Assembly: GCA_037176845.1 (NCBI GenBank)
Contig: JAYKXP010000241.1
Location: 1-49,797 of the forward strand
DNA: 49,797 nt
Reading direction: 5' to 3'
Source: Paramarasmius palmivorus
Lineage: Eukaryota; Basidiomycota; Agaricomycetes; Agaricales; Marasmiaceae
Made by a program: the position numbers and the translations under genes. Below, in pieces: positions 25,804 through 36,905 of this stretch (positions within the stretch are counted from its first letter, which is position 1; each line of letters starts with the position of its first letter). Under the pieces are notes generated by a model. It was not told where the DNA came from, made no database searches, and saw nothing but the letters and a program-made list of their open reading frames with translations.

Positions 25804-28717
25804 TTAGCCGCTAAAAGGACGAATTTCGAGACTGAAATAAAGAAAGTATGTCAGGGTTAAACATGAAGACAAGATATAGAGAACGCACTTTTTCACCCAA
25901 TCCTGATCGTACAAAGGACGCAACTCTTCTGCAACGAGGGCCGCATTAAGGAACGACCGCAACTCTGCAAAGCGGAATAAGTAAGCGATTAATAAAACGA
26001 CAAGGAACAGGGACCATACCTTCCGGAGTCGATACGACGTCGCCGTCATCTTCGTCAATGCAGAGCAAGTTAATACTAACGAATGTTCAGGGGTCACGGA
26101 AAAGGAGAAAACGCGCAGGTGCACTCACGGAACGGCTTTCTTTTTAGCGGGCGACGAACGGCTGGAGCTAGCAGGGGCAGAGGTCTTTCGAGCAGATGAG
26201 GACGATGAAGACGTCTCTTCTTTTACGCGAGTCGCTGGTTTATCGATAGATGCAGCCTTGGGAGGACTCCGAATGGGCGGGTCAGAACTATCCTTGTCAC
26301 TGTAGAGTAAAAAATCATCAGAAACATAGAAAACACAAGACACAGAATCGTACGACTGTTTGGGGGCACCCTTTGTTGCCGATTGTTTACCATCGACCCC
26401 AAGAGAATGCTTTCTCGAAACCCTGCAACATTGGAAGGTCAGTAAATAATGCGGAAAGTAAACTGAGCAAAAGAAGTAAGCATACCGTGCTGGTTCAATA
26501 TCCACCTTCGGCGCGGCATTGGTCGTCACTGACGGTTTAACGTCGTCATCGCTACCGATCGCGGCCAAAGCATCCCTGGAGAGAAGGATAAATACCGGAT
26601 GTGGTAAGACTCGGAAAAAAAACGTACTCGTCCCATTCGACTGAGTCGCGTCTCGGCCGAGGGGGATCAGAAAAAGTGGGTGACAAGGAACGAGTTTGGC
26701 TATGTTGAAGAAAAAGGTGAGACTCCGAAACGGGCGAGTGATAAACAGCTTACCGAACAGAACCGGGATCATCGGAGTCACAGTCCATGGCATCAGAGCC
26801 GGCAGGCGAACTAGGACGTGTGTCATCGAAAAGAAAGAAGCAGAGCAGCAAAACGAACATACATTGGTTGTACACGGGAGCGCATAACAGTGGAAGGTGA
26901 AGGCAGTTCATCTTCAGAATCAGTGAGTGACCTTCCAGGCAAGGATACAAGTCAACACAGTTCAAATGAGAGTAAAGAAGTTTACCTCAGTTTAAACAAT
27001 GCAGGCGTTGGGGAACGAGAAGAAATGGAATAAAAGTCAATCTCAAACATACCACGTCCAGATTCCTGGCTATCCTCGACACTGGCGCAGTCATCAACAT
27101 CAGCATGAAGATGGGAGACGGATGAAACGTACTCTGACTTGGGCAAAGCTTTCTTCTTTGAAGACTTCCCTTTGCCGCGTCCACGAGAAGTGACCCTGTC
27201 CGCATAGCACGTCAAAAGAGGAAAGAGAGAGGGAACGCGCCCGGGCTTACACTACGGTGTCCTGACCACGACCAGGCTTATCCGAGACACCGGTCCCGTT
27301 CGATTTCCCCTTGCGAGACTGACGGACACTTGCAATAGCGCAAATTGAGTGCAAGAAGGAGGCAGGACGTGGTAAGACTCACCGATCAATGACGCCATCT
27401 TCTTCAGACACGTCCTCGTCAACGGCACTAACATCAGCAAGCTTTCCGCGACGAGACGGACTAAAAAAAAAGAAAGAAATCTGTTGTCAGGCCAGAGATG
27501 CAAGGCAGAGAACACTAGAAGGGCAATATACTCACACAGGTGTTTTTACAACCTCAAATGCAGGAGACAACGCCCGCCCCCGAGGCTTGGAGCGGGGAGC
27601 AGCAGGTTTGTACGAAGCATCGGACCTGTCGAGACAAATAGATGAGCCGGAACATTGAATAGTCGTCTAACGATAAATAGAGAATTACCGAGACGGTGAA
27701 GGCGAAGCGGGACTGGGTGTCTCTGTACCCAGAGCATCCAATCTATGAACACGTATGAGAAGGGCGAACAAGGGGAGACAACTATACGAACTTTTCGACA
27801 AGCGAGGTAGTGGGAGTAGACTTCATGAGCTCTTTCACTTTCTGAGTCGGCTTTGGGCTGAAAATACCACATTAGGACCATGCAGCAGGAAAATAAAAAC
27901 AGGTACACACGTCCTCGGGGTACGACGAATGGCTGGATCAAAAGGTACGGCCTCCTTTGACGTTCTGACAAAAGAAGGCAAAGTGAGAAAGGTGAACACC
28001 GTAACGAGGGCGGGACAGAGCATACTTGGCGCGGGGAGTAACATCCTTTCCTTTGCGAGGGGTCGCATGCACTTCTCTGACAAGAATCAACACCAAGTCA
28101 GCGGCAAAGTTTATAAGAGATGCAACAAAGACGAACTCATCATCGTCGGGTACTTTCTTGACGGTGGTCGACCTAGAAAGGAATAAGTCAAACTAGAAAG
28201 ACGGCGAAAACAAGGACGCACTTTCGGGCAGGAACAGAGGAAGGAACGACACGGGTAGATCCCCGGCCAGCTGAACGATCACTACAATGAGCGACAGTGA
28301 GGTCCCTGTACCCAGATAAGTACCATGACAAATAATCAAGAAGAGTGTGGAGCCAACCTAGTCCTAATATTCGACTCGTTGTCGTCACTCGATATTTCCA
28401 ACCTGCGTAGAAAGTAAGCGCGGGGACAAAGGATAGGACGATGAAGACGCACGCTTCGACGTCGCTCGGTACATCTGCGGACGGCCTCGAGGACCTAGTA
28501 CGATCACGGCCAGTGCTTTCCTCCTGAGCACGCGAGTCAGAGCCAGCAGACACACGGGTACGGTTGGCCTTCGACGGAGACGAAGTAAGAGAAGTGCGAG
28601 CTGTCTTTGACGGAGATGCACTGATCGAATGTTAGCCTCAAAAAAAAAAAAAAAAGACAGGCAATGAGACATGAACACGAACGTCGGAGTGGATGGTTTG
28701 CGTTTCTTGACGACCAT
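25804..28717 (-). CDS. Disordered, probably nuclear protein with many very small exons
   Basis: At least 15 short exons, many of only 40-100 bases, alternate with introns of about 50 bases. The product starts MVVKKRKPSTP and is rich in Ser, Pro, Lys and acidic runs. It includes RGRGKGKSSKKK and PRSKPRGRALSP, which resemble DNA- or nucleosome-binding basic tails. The last three exons join in phase to a more ordered end (INLLCIDEDDGD, EELRSFLNAALVAEEL, PLYDQDWVKN) and stop at 25804-25806. An upstream frame from about 28956 could add a 5' exon, so the start is uncertain. Not every exon was resolved. A role in chromatin is inferred from composition and from the JmjC-like neighbour, not from a recognised domain. 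Confidence 0.58.
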
Positions 28718-29184
28718 GGTAATCTCTCTGCATCGGAACAACAGTCAGACCCACGAAACAGGACGAGAAGAGAGGGAACTAACTCGTCAGAACCGACCTC
28801 ACCAAAACGACTGACAGACCTTGGAGGGGAAGACAATGGTGCAACGCCAGACCTAAAAACGACGGTAAGGACAAGTGGAATCAAGCAGAGACAGAACAAA
28901 GGCGCACCCGACAAAGACAGCACTTTCAGCGTCAGAGACCTCTTCGTCGGAGGCAAGAATGTAGGAGTTCATGCTATCATAGACAGTCAGGGCCAAAAAG
29001 CAGAACTGGAAAACGGGAGCCTACGTCGATTTGGATGGCATGAAGGCGATGGAATATCGTGGAAGCAGTAAGAGCAACTCGAAGTTTGGGGGTCCAAGGG
29101 CATCTCAATCCCATATATATAAGGGAGAGCAAAAGACTCATTCCGTGGAATTGGGAGAAGCAGTAGAACGAGAGAAGACGAGGT
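28718..29184. other. Divergent promoter region between two genes
   Basis: This region separates the minus-strand gene ending at 25804 from the plus-strand gene starting at 29185. It may contain a 5' exon of the former (ATG near 28956 on the minus strand). The strong TATA box at 29114-29123 faces right. Confidence 0.5.
29114..29123 (+). promoter_or_regulatory. TATA box for the gene at 29185
   Basis: TATATATAAG lies 62 bases before the ATG at 29185 on the plus strand, a typical spacing. Confidence 0.6.
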
Positions 29185-30697
29185 ATGCCAATTAGGAAGA
29201 GGAAAAAAAAAAACGTGTACTGCGTGACAGGGAACGCTTGGTTACGCAACCAGTGTGGGAAAGTTTGCCAAACTTCTTTCTGTCACCCAGAGATTAACGA
29301 TCCTCGTTCCCCGAATATTGAGGAATTTATCCAGGAAAAGCAGATTGAAGTTTATTGGCAAAAACACTGTGACGATGCAGCGGCCAATGGAACAGGTACA
29401 AGGTTCGTGGCCAAAATAGTGTAAGCAAGGAAGCAATACCAAATTGAGGTGCGTAATTCACAGACACCTCGTCCTCGAATCCTGTCCTGGTACAACAAGT
29501 ATGCTGCCTCAGAAATACGAAGTCGAAGCTGCAGGTGCCGTCCACAACCCACATTACAATCTACAAACTGATAGCCTTCCACAGCAAAGCGACTTGACGA
29601 AATTTCCAAGCAGAGAGCAAAGGACGGGTTCATAGCGAACAATATGTCGGGATTCGCTGAAGTGAGTGGGTAACAGTCGTTTAGGAGGATGCGTTGACGA
29701 ATCATGCACAGAAAATTGACTGGAAGGTACCAACGGCGGTACACCAATATGGTGGAAAGGACAATGTGAACTGGCGCATATGTGCTATCGAGGACGAGGT
29801 AGCGGTCGAAGAAGTCGTGTTTACCGTGCAGGGCATCATCGTACAATGTGAACTCCCGCCAGTTACCAAACAGTTTGGAAGGTACGAGGACAACGCACGC
29901 TTCAATAGATACTGGCTGAGCAACGTTAAGGTACACCACACCCCGCAACCTGCAGCAACGAGTAGTAATCGCAGGACTCGGAAGTCCAGCCTTCGAGGAA
30001 GCCGCCAAAGGATTCGCGAGACTCAACGCGTTTCTCCGATGCCACCTTCGTGAAGACGAGGCGCCTAGCTTGATGGGGCAGTACCAGAACTACAACACCA
30101 TCGAGGTATCCAATCGCTACTTCACGAGCGCCCGTTTTGCCAACGGAGAGGCACACATACCCTTTACACACGACGTGGACCCAAGGGGTATTCTGGAGGA
30201 AATTAAAGGTGATAAGATGGTACACGTAACGGAGAACGTCGTTGAGTACTACGAAAGGATTGTTCGAAACGATGACGACCAAAGGCAAGAGTCAGTCATA
30301 ATCGAGAACCATTTCTGACCATGCTTGAACAGGTTCGTTAACATACCGCCGTCGAGGATTACAAAAGGCGATATCGTAGAGGTACAACTTACCATAACAC
30401 TCGCGGAAGTGCAACAACAGCACAAGCAAAGGGACAATGCTAAGGGACAGACGGACGAACATAGGACGTGTTTGGTGTTGCGAGGAATAACATTGCTGGA
30501 CGGGCAATTCTCTGAGGTGAGTCAAGGAACTCATCACACCATCCGATAACAAACACGAGAGCCGCCAGAAATCCCGGATGTTCACGGCAACCGCCCCGGC
30601 CGAGACGAAAGCACCGAAGAGAAAGATTGGATACGAAGCTGAGGCAACCGCGGGTGCACAGGAGAAGATGAAAAGGATGGCGATCGATCGCGAGTAG
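29185..30697 (+). CDS. Conserved unknown protein with GDIVEVQ / LVLRGITLLD motif, multi-exon
   Basis: The product starts MPIRKRKKKN, then has a segment with HCDDAAANGTG and a middle exon (QKIDWKVPTAVHQYGG, QFGRYEDNARFNRYWLSNV). Two well-supported 3' exons follow: 30333-30516 carries FVNIPPSRITKGDIVEVQ and CLVLRGITLLDGQFSE, and 30560-30697 is a basic tail ending at TAG 30695-30697. The junction between them and the preceding 42-base intron both keep frame. The GDIVEVQ...LVLRGITLLD arrangement is familiar from abundant uncharacterised Agaricomycete proteins, often of transposon-like copy number, but no function is known to me. Splices near 29400-29600 and at 29931-29975 are not resolved; the obvious donor-acceptor pair at the latter would give an intron of only 25 bases. 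Confidence 0.65.
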
Positions 30698-30837
30698 ATA
30701 CACGTCTTGTAGGCCGAATAGAAGCATGGAGACGGTCCAGCGGGAACCACAATGAACACAAGATGCAAAGAGCACCTCGAGGCCTGCAGTGCACGGAGGA
30801 TGGCGGAGATAAACAGTCCCGCGGACCCCTCGAGAAC

Positions 30838-30847
30838 AATATATACG
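30838..30847 (+). promoter_or_regulatory. TATA-like box for the gene at 30910
   Basis: AATATATACG lies about 63 bases before ATG 30910. Confidence 0.5.
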
Positions 30848-30909
30848 AACACTCCCTCTTGACAACCAACATCTCGACAGCCACACCCACGCCAAATCCT
30901 TCACAGCTG

Positions 30910-31807
30910 ATGTCACGCACGGCCAAAGCATCCGAATTCTATTCTCGTTTCTTCACCGAAGAGCAGACACGCAAGTTCCTACACGTGCAGAAGAACACGG
31001 ACGCACTCGTTTCCGGGTCATTCGTCCTGTCTTGGCTCTCCGGAGGCTCATTCGTACCAAACGACATGGACATATTCGTCTCAAGGAAGCACGCCAGCAT
31101 TATAGCCCGACAAATAGTGGAGTCCAACTATCATTTCGATCCAATGGTAACCATCAAGGTGAACGGTCGAAAGATCAGCGTTGAGCAGCCCTCGGAATTG
31201 ATGTCGGCGGTGGAAAAGGAGCTCAATAGCTGGAACCCGAATACAGGATGGACCCGTGATCGTTATACCAACAGTAATATTGCGGGGGTGTTCAACTTTG
31301 TGAACACGTCAGGCAGGATCATACAGGTCGTGGCTACAAGGTGCGAGCCTGTTGACGCCATACTGGCTTTTCACTCAAGTGAGTTTTCACGCGAAAGATA
31401 GTATATGGGGCTAATGCCATCTCACAGCCGTCGTCATGAACTTTGCGACTTGTGACGAGGTAGTTTGTCTATTCCCGAACAACACCCTCGAACGAAAGAG
31501 GAATCTTCAGCTTCTGGATTCCACCACCTTCGGCGTAAGCACGGCTCTGCAAAAATACGAAAGCAGGGGATGGACCACGCTGTACACGATCAGCGCGTGG
31601 GAAGCGATTAATGGAGACGAATGGAACATGAAGTACAGATGGATCGGGGATAAGCATTGCGAGGTGGTGAAATTTGAGGAATCGGCGGAGGACGGGGAGA
31701 AAGCTGACGTCGGAGAGCAGTTTCTCAAGTTCTGGCGTCTAGACTTTATCGAAGAAAGGACCACGCGTCTGACGGTCATGGCATGGGACAGACAGGGACC
31801 CGAGTAG
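30910..31807 (+). CDS. Nucleotidyltransferase-fold-like protein, 282 aa
   Basis: Two exons (30910-31378 and 31428-31807, 49-base intron with GTGAGT) give 849 bases in frame. Near residues 33-55 the sequence has SGSFVLSWLSGG and then PNDMDIFVS, which is the G-S...D-x-D signature of minimal nucleotidyltransferase folds, with candidate metal ligands D52 and D54. The second half has VMNFATCDEVVCLFPNNTL and a tail rich in Trp and Asp. Similar proteins are expanded in mushroom genomes. Whether this one transfers nucleotides cannot be judged; no third catalytic acidic residue was assigned. It starts 212 bases after the preceding gene on the same strand. Confidence 0.72.
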
Positions 31808-32123
31808 AGGTAGGATCATACCACGGCTGGACCAACCTTTGCTTACTGACACATGGTCATAGGTGCGACTCTAAAGAGAGCGAGCAAGTCACCTACGAGA
31901 ATAGAATACACGTCTGTATGTTGACCTGCACTAATAAAAATTATTTCTTGGGACGAAGGACACCGGACCGGGTACAACATCAAGGACTAGGATCCGAGGA
32001 AGAGGAGGTACAAATTAGAGATTCCGTTAAGGTGCTGATAGGATTTTAGGTGGGAAAACGTGCATCGGAAGGGCCGAACACGAACGTCAGAAGAATCAGG
32101 ATCGGATCGTGGGCCGGAAATAA
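31808..32123. other. Intergenic, nothing recognised
   Basis: About 316 bases without a supported gene. A plus-strand open frame at 31783-32049 overlaps the end of the previous gene in another frame and is not supported. Confidence 0.6.
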
Positions 32124-32717
32124 ATGAGGGCTGAAATAACGCTGAAAGAGCACCTCGCAGAGAAACAAGAGTCTCATCTTCCAACTATGTCCGCCAACCT
32201 GCTAGCTATCGTCCTCCGAAGCCTCCCCCCCGAAGAACGTGAAACATACGAGGAATATAGTACACTACGAACTGATATGGATTTCATTGTGGCTAACCGT
32301 GACAAAGTCAGGGGTTTAAACAGCATGGACATAATCCAGAAGACCGCAACGATTGAGCTGACGAGCCGCGTACTTGAAAGTGAGTAAAGTCTCGACGCAA
32401 CGGTCTGCGCTAAGTACTCGGACAGGAGGAATACGATCACTGGTGTCTGTTACGCGCATTGTCAGTTTCCTCAGCGTCCTCGTCGAGGAAAAGGAGCACG
32501 AAGACGACTGTCTGCAAGTAAGCACGGCCGAATCAGAGGAAGTGCAACAAATATGTAAGCAAGGCCGACGATACTCTCAATCAAAATAAAACTAACGCAT
32601 AGATTAGTGTCCTCCCTAAACTTCCTGACATCGAACCAACAGGCATCTCTCAGGGTACTGCTTGAAAGAGTCCACATAGGCAAGATTTCTCGATCATACA
32701 CTCTGAGCAATAACTAA
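32124..32717 (+). CDS. Small unknown protein, 140 aa, possible shortened F-box-like relative
   Basis: Exons 32124-32379, 32466-32517 and 32603-32717 total 423 bases and keep frame with GTGAGT and GTAAGC donors. The first exon has MSANLLAIVLRSLPPEERE, similar in position and feel to the F-box-like lead of the four genes that follow (LNNDTMEIILGM, LNYDVMLEVLKW). The last exon (LNFLTSNQQASLRVLLERV) looks helical. The long C-terminal half shared by its neighbours is missing, so it may be a decayed or truncated family member. The translation could also start at the internal Met of MSANLL. Confidence 0.5.
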
Positions 32718-32838
32718 AATCAGGCAAGCAGACAGGGCTTACGCCGTTAGGAACGTGTCAATCTCTGCACCCTTCCTGCGGGTATTCTTCGAGAACGACA
32801 ATTAGTAGCACAACGTGGTCGATGTAAGAATACTGTAG

Positions 32839-32845
32839 TATATAC
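32839..32845 (+). promoter_or_regulatory. TATA-like box before the F-box-like gene at 32951
   Basis: TATATAC lies 106 bases before the proposed ATG at 32951. The spacing is longer than for its neighbours, so the true start or leader may differ. Confidence 0.35.
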
Positions 32846-32950
32846 AAGTTGGGCGGCAATACATTCAGTGAACCAAACAGACTCGTACATACAAAGAGAC
32901 GCGTGCACGGGAACACGGGCCAGGCTCTTGCCGTCAACCTCATTCTTGCC

Positions 32951-34098
32951 ATGCAACAAAAAGGGACAACAGGGCAACCACCGACTCGACGCCCTGTAGG
33001 AAAGGCGGTCGTGAACGACGACATTATGCTAGCTATACTGAAGATATCGACGGAGGCGGCAGTGAGGGAAAGACGATCGGTTTCACCCAGTTTGGTAATG
33101 AAAAAAAAATTTGTATCGTCGTGCGTATCAGTAAAGATAAAACAAGGATAAAAACTGACATGATAGGCAGATTGTACCGAATCGTGTATAGGAAGATTAG
33201 ACTAGGAGACGTTGAACAGCTATACCTATTCGAAGAGACAATGTGTGCGGACGACGAACTCAAACTCGCCATGTTGATACAGAATCTTCAAGTCACAAGC
33301 GCGTGCACTCCTGTAGACGTGGATAACCCTGCTTACACCCTTCCATACTATCGCAGGATACCATCGGCGATTGCATACGTGATACAGAAAACAGCACCAT
33401 TCCTCCACGCCCTCTCGCTGGACCTCGGACAACACCCGGTCATGGTGCACGCTTTCAGAACAGTACGGTTCCCTAGACTCCACACCCTCGAAGCCAACCA
33501 TTACCTCCTCCTCAACCCACAATCCATAGCCGATGTCAACAGACGACTCATTGACGCCGTTACAGAGAGGGATCCCAATACGATCGTCCACAAGACAGCG
33601 TCGTTGCCGGCCGACCGAGTTACAACAAATCCGTGGCCGATTTTGAATACTCTCATCATAGACTGTAGAGTCGTCATCCCGGACCTCGCGACATGTACCC
33701 TAGACTACGGATATATACAACAAGAAGTAAATGTTGCAATTACTCAGGATGATGGCTTCGACTGGGAAACGTACCAAGAGAAGTACCTGAAAAGGATACG
33801 ACTTCCTGTCAACTGCACCGCGGTGGCACTGGTCGGCGCCCCAGAGACCCTGGAGCAGGTTACAGGCAGTAGATGGCATCCCAAAACAGTGATAGTACCT
33901 TACCACGGGAAACGATTCGACTGCATCGACGAACCAAATGGCATTCCGGGAACAGAGATACTCATGGCAAATATGTCAGACCGCGATCCTCGCCTACAGA
34001 GATTCTGGGACATCGTCAGGGAAACAACGGAGGGCAGGGAGATGGCGGGCAATATTTTCGAATGCCAGGAATGCTCTGCACTGATGGTACAAACGTAG
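32951..34098 (+). CDS. F-box-like/LRR-like family member A
   Basis: A short first exon with VVNDDIMLAILKIS (F-box-like helix) is spliced to a long exon ending at TAG 34096-34098. The long exon shares the family signature AFRTVRFPRLHTLEAN followed by LLLNPQS, then NPWPILNTLIID and, near the end, RWHPKTVIVPYHG. F-box proteins link substrates to SCF ubiquitin ligases; that role is inferred from the N-terminal pattern and is weak. The best-looking donor (GTAATG at 33095) does not match the phase of the TAG acceptor at 33166, whereas GTTTGG at 33090 does, so the exact junction is open. It converges with the inverted member B. Confidence 0.65.
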
Positions 34099-34167
34099 TT
34101 GGACCTAAAATCAATTGTATATGTCACGGCAATAAAGTTGTATCACAAGTACACAGTACAGTATTGA

Positions 34168-35251
34168 CTACGAACGTGGACATACTAAGGAGTCAAGTCT
34201 ATCATGGTAAAAATTCGGTGTGGTAGTCCTTTGAGTCAGGAAACAGCGCAAACCTTCCCAAAACTCTGCAGTACGACATCCATAGGGACTAACACATACG
34301 AATTCATGCATCCGGCCAACAGTGGTAAAGCGGAAGACCTCTGGGTTGCCTTTGAACGCTATGGCGAGTCGAGGATGCCAAAGATACGGCCTGTAGAGCC
34401 GAACGTCTGCCCTTTCATCGGCATGTATCAAAGCGAATGCGTCCGTATCTTCAGGCAGTATCACCTTTGAGATGAACCAACGCATGTTGTTTTTCCATGA
34501 CATGGTCCCGAGACGAAAGGACAGTCCATCCAAAGCGGTGAAATGACGGAAATCGTACGAATCAAAATCGAACCGCGGTGACTTGGCATCGTGATGAACA
34601 GCGACACAACGTAGTTTAGGCCAGGGGTCGGAGGGGAAGTGGTCCGGCGTGATGGCAACAGGCTCTGAATAGTCAGACAGCGTGCCTCCAGTGTACGCAC
34701 GGAGGCGAGCGTGTAAGGACTTGGTGGAATCAGGATCGAGAAGGAGGTGGTGGGTCGCATCCAGAACAATTAAGGATGGAAAGGTGGTGCTACGAAACGT
34801 GCTGAGGATGACGGGATGAATGCGAGTTTTAAGAATCAAGATTTCAAGCGTGGAGGACGTTGCGACGAGGAGAGCGGATATGGATAGCGGTATGTGGGCG
34901 TGTAACGGCGCAGAATAGGAGAGACGACTCGTATAAGGGGGCATACAACCACCACCAACACCCAGTCCCCTGACATAGGGTAAGAGGGCTGTATTTGATG
35001 TAAGGGCCGCAAGAAGGGAACTGAGTGCACGAGGACTATTGACATAGAGATCTCTGTAAAGGATTGGGTATATCCTGAGGCAAGCCACTGTCATTAGAGG
35101 CGAAGAAAAAAGCAGATAAAGGGTAAACGCACACGAATGCATGTTTCTTGCTCAGACGTGTTAACCGGGACAGAATCAGGCGTTTGCGAGGTTCACCTTC
35201 CACGGCCAACAGGAAAATTCTGGACAAAATAGTAACCGGTAAAGAGTTCAT
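34168..35251 (-). CDS. F-box-like/LRR-like family member B (inverted copy)
   Basis: Read on the minus strand, the first exon has MNSLPVTILSRIFLLAVEG, a clear F-box-like start. The long exon has IYPILYRDLYVNSPRAL, then the family signature FRSTTFPSLIVLDATH with LLLDPDST, then SDPWPKLRCVAVH and YLWHPRLAIAFKG. It has Leu/Ser-rich stretches as in leucine-rich repeats. It stands inverted among three plus-strand paralogues and faces member A tail to tail with 69 bases between stops. The splice near 35087-35160 has several phase-incompatible options and was not fixed. An upstream exon with ATG near 35360 is possible. Confidence 0.65.
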
Positions 35252-35476
35252 GTCGACGAGAAAGAGGACGACCGAAGGTGAAAGTCTGTCAAACCAACGG
35301 CGAGGGATGCACAGGGAGGCAAACGTCACTGACAAGGGGAATTTGAAGCAACTTACCCATGGTGTTGGTGCGCTTCTTCGGCTCGTCTCGCGTCAGCTTT
35401 GCTTCTGAAGCGGATCCACCACAATGACAGGAACAAAGAAGACGGTTTGCACGCCCATTTCACCTCATAATCATCT

Positions 35477-35484
35477 TATAAGGT
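35477..35484 (+). promoter_or_regulatory. TATA-like box for the gene at 35518
   Basis: TTATAAGG lies 41 bases before ATG 35518. Confidence 0.45.
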
Positions 35485-35517
35485 CCCCGTGCTATCGACT
35501 CTCGTCGCACCACTGCC

Positions 35518-36711
35518 ATGGAGAACAAACCGCCGCCTCAAACCAAGCACGGAGACCCGCAGGGGACAGTTGATGGGCAAAAGGGACAAAAGCTGAACAA
35601 CGACACGATGGAGATAATACTCGGAATGGCGGCAAGAGTGGCTAAGAGAGAGAGAAAGGGGATCACAGTGCTCATGACTCTAAGGAGCAACTTCGAAAGA
35701 CGGTGCGTTTGTGCAAATAAAAACATTGAACCAACAGGCTGACAAGAAAGAAGGGTAAAACAGGTCGTATACGAGGAAATGATACTTCAAACACCAGAAA
35801 CTCTCGAAAAGGCGGTCTTCGCGATGCAGTCAGACCCCGGCACCGCTGCCTTCGTCAAGGTGCTGTGCATCAGAAAGGCATGCACACCATCCGAGATACT
35901 CCACCCTCGGCACCTGGATCCTCGCTACAGGGACATCCCCGTCCACGTCGCTACAATCCTGGCCGCCACGGCACCACGGGTTAAAATGCTGATACTGGAA
36001 ACACTACCACACCCCCAAATTCTGTACGCGTTTCGCTCTACCGTGTTCCCGAATCTATCCACGCTAGAAACATTTCGGCATCTCATATTGGACCCGGAAA
36101 CGACTCTGAAGCACCAGTCGGACATGAGGCAGCATTTACACCGGAACAGCGGAGACTACGAAAACGCCAGGACACCGAAATTGACGGAGGAGACGTTATC
36201 CCCCGAACCTTGGCCAGAGCTCCATCGGCTAAGGATTCATCTCGACGACGGAGATACACTATTCGGCCCGGACAGGTGCAACTTCAGTCACATACAGAGC
36301 GTGAAGCAAGTGGCCATCTTCATTGGCGGGAGTACATGGATATTCGATGTTATGAGGCTTTGCAACTTGGTACCGCCACCTAACTCAGATCACATAGCGG
36401 TCATCCATCGTCGCCAATCAAGACACGTGTCACCGTATCGTCCATTCCGGTGGCACCCCAACGCAGCGATAGCGGTATTGGGAACACCAGACACGACTCG
36501 GGTGGTAGGGGACGGAGATGACGACCTGAGGCAATTGGTTACGGTCGTTCCCTGGGATGGCCGTTGTGGGGATAGCTTCTGGTCGCATGTAGGGACCTTT
36601 ATCGACGATAGGGAGAGGCCGAATACTGTTTTCAACGGACAGAATAGTAGAATCGCTAGCTACCCATATCCTGATATCAACGACTTCACTCCCCTAGAAG
36701 ATATGGAGTAG
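35518..36711 (+). CDS. F-box-like/LRR-like family member C, 381 aa
   Basis: Exons 35518-35702 and 35751-36711 (48-base intron, donor GTGCGT, acceptor AAAG) total 1146 bases in one frame. The N-terminus is a Pro/Gln/Lys-rich tail followed by LNNDTMEIILGMAARVAK, matching the F-box-like helix of the siblings. The body carries YAFRSTVFPNLSTLETFRH with LILDPETT, then PEPWPELHRLRIH and PFRWHPNAAIAVLG. Function is unknown beyond the family resemblance; it could recruit substrates for ubiquitination. Confidence 0.72.
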
Positions 36712-36905
36712 ATAGAACTTGTATCAAAACGAATAGACAGAAAAACACGTGGCCGGCAAGAAAAGAAAATTCACGATGCATCAGGGAGAAAGTTCACAGA
36801 ACTTTCTCACGAATCAATAGGTCGAACTTCTCCAACAGATCCGCATCCAAACTACGCAGCTGCGAAAATGGACCACCAACCTCTTACACAACAACCAACA
36901 CATCC

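Noticed and set aside
29931..29955. A 25-base intron joining two exons of the conserved unknown gene
   Set aside because: It keeps frame but is far shorter than any other intron in the window. A different junction or a sequence error is more likely.
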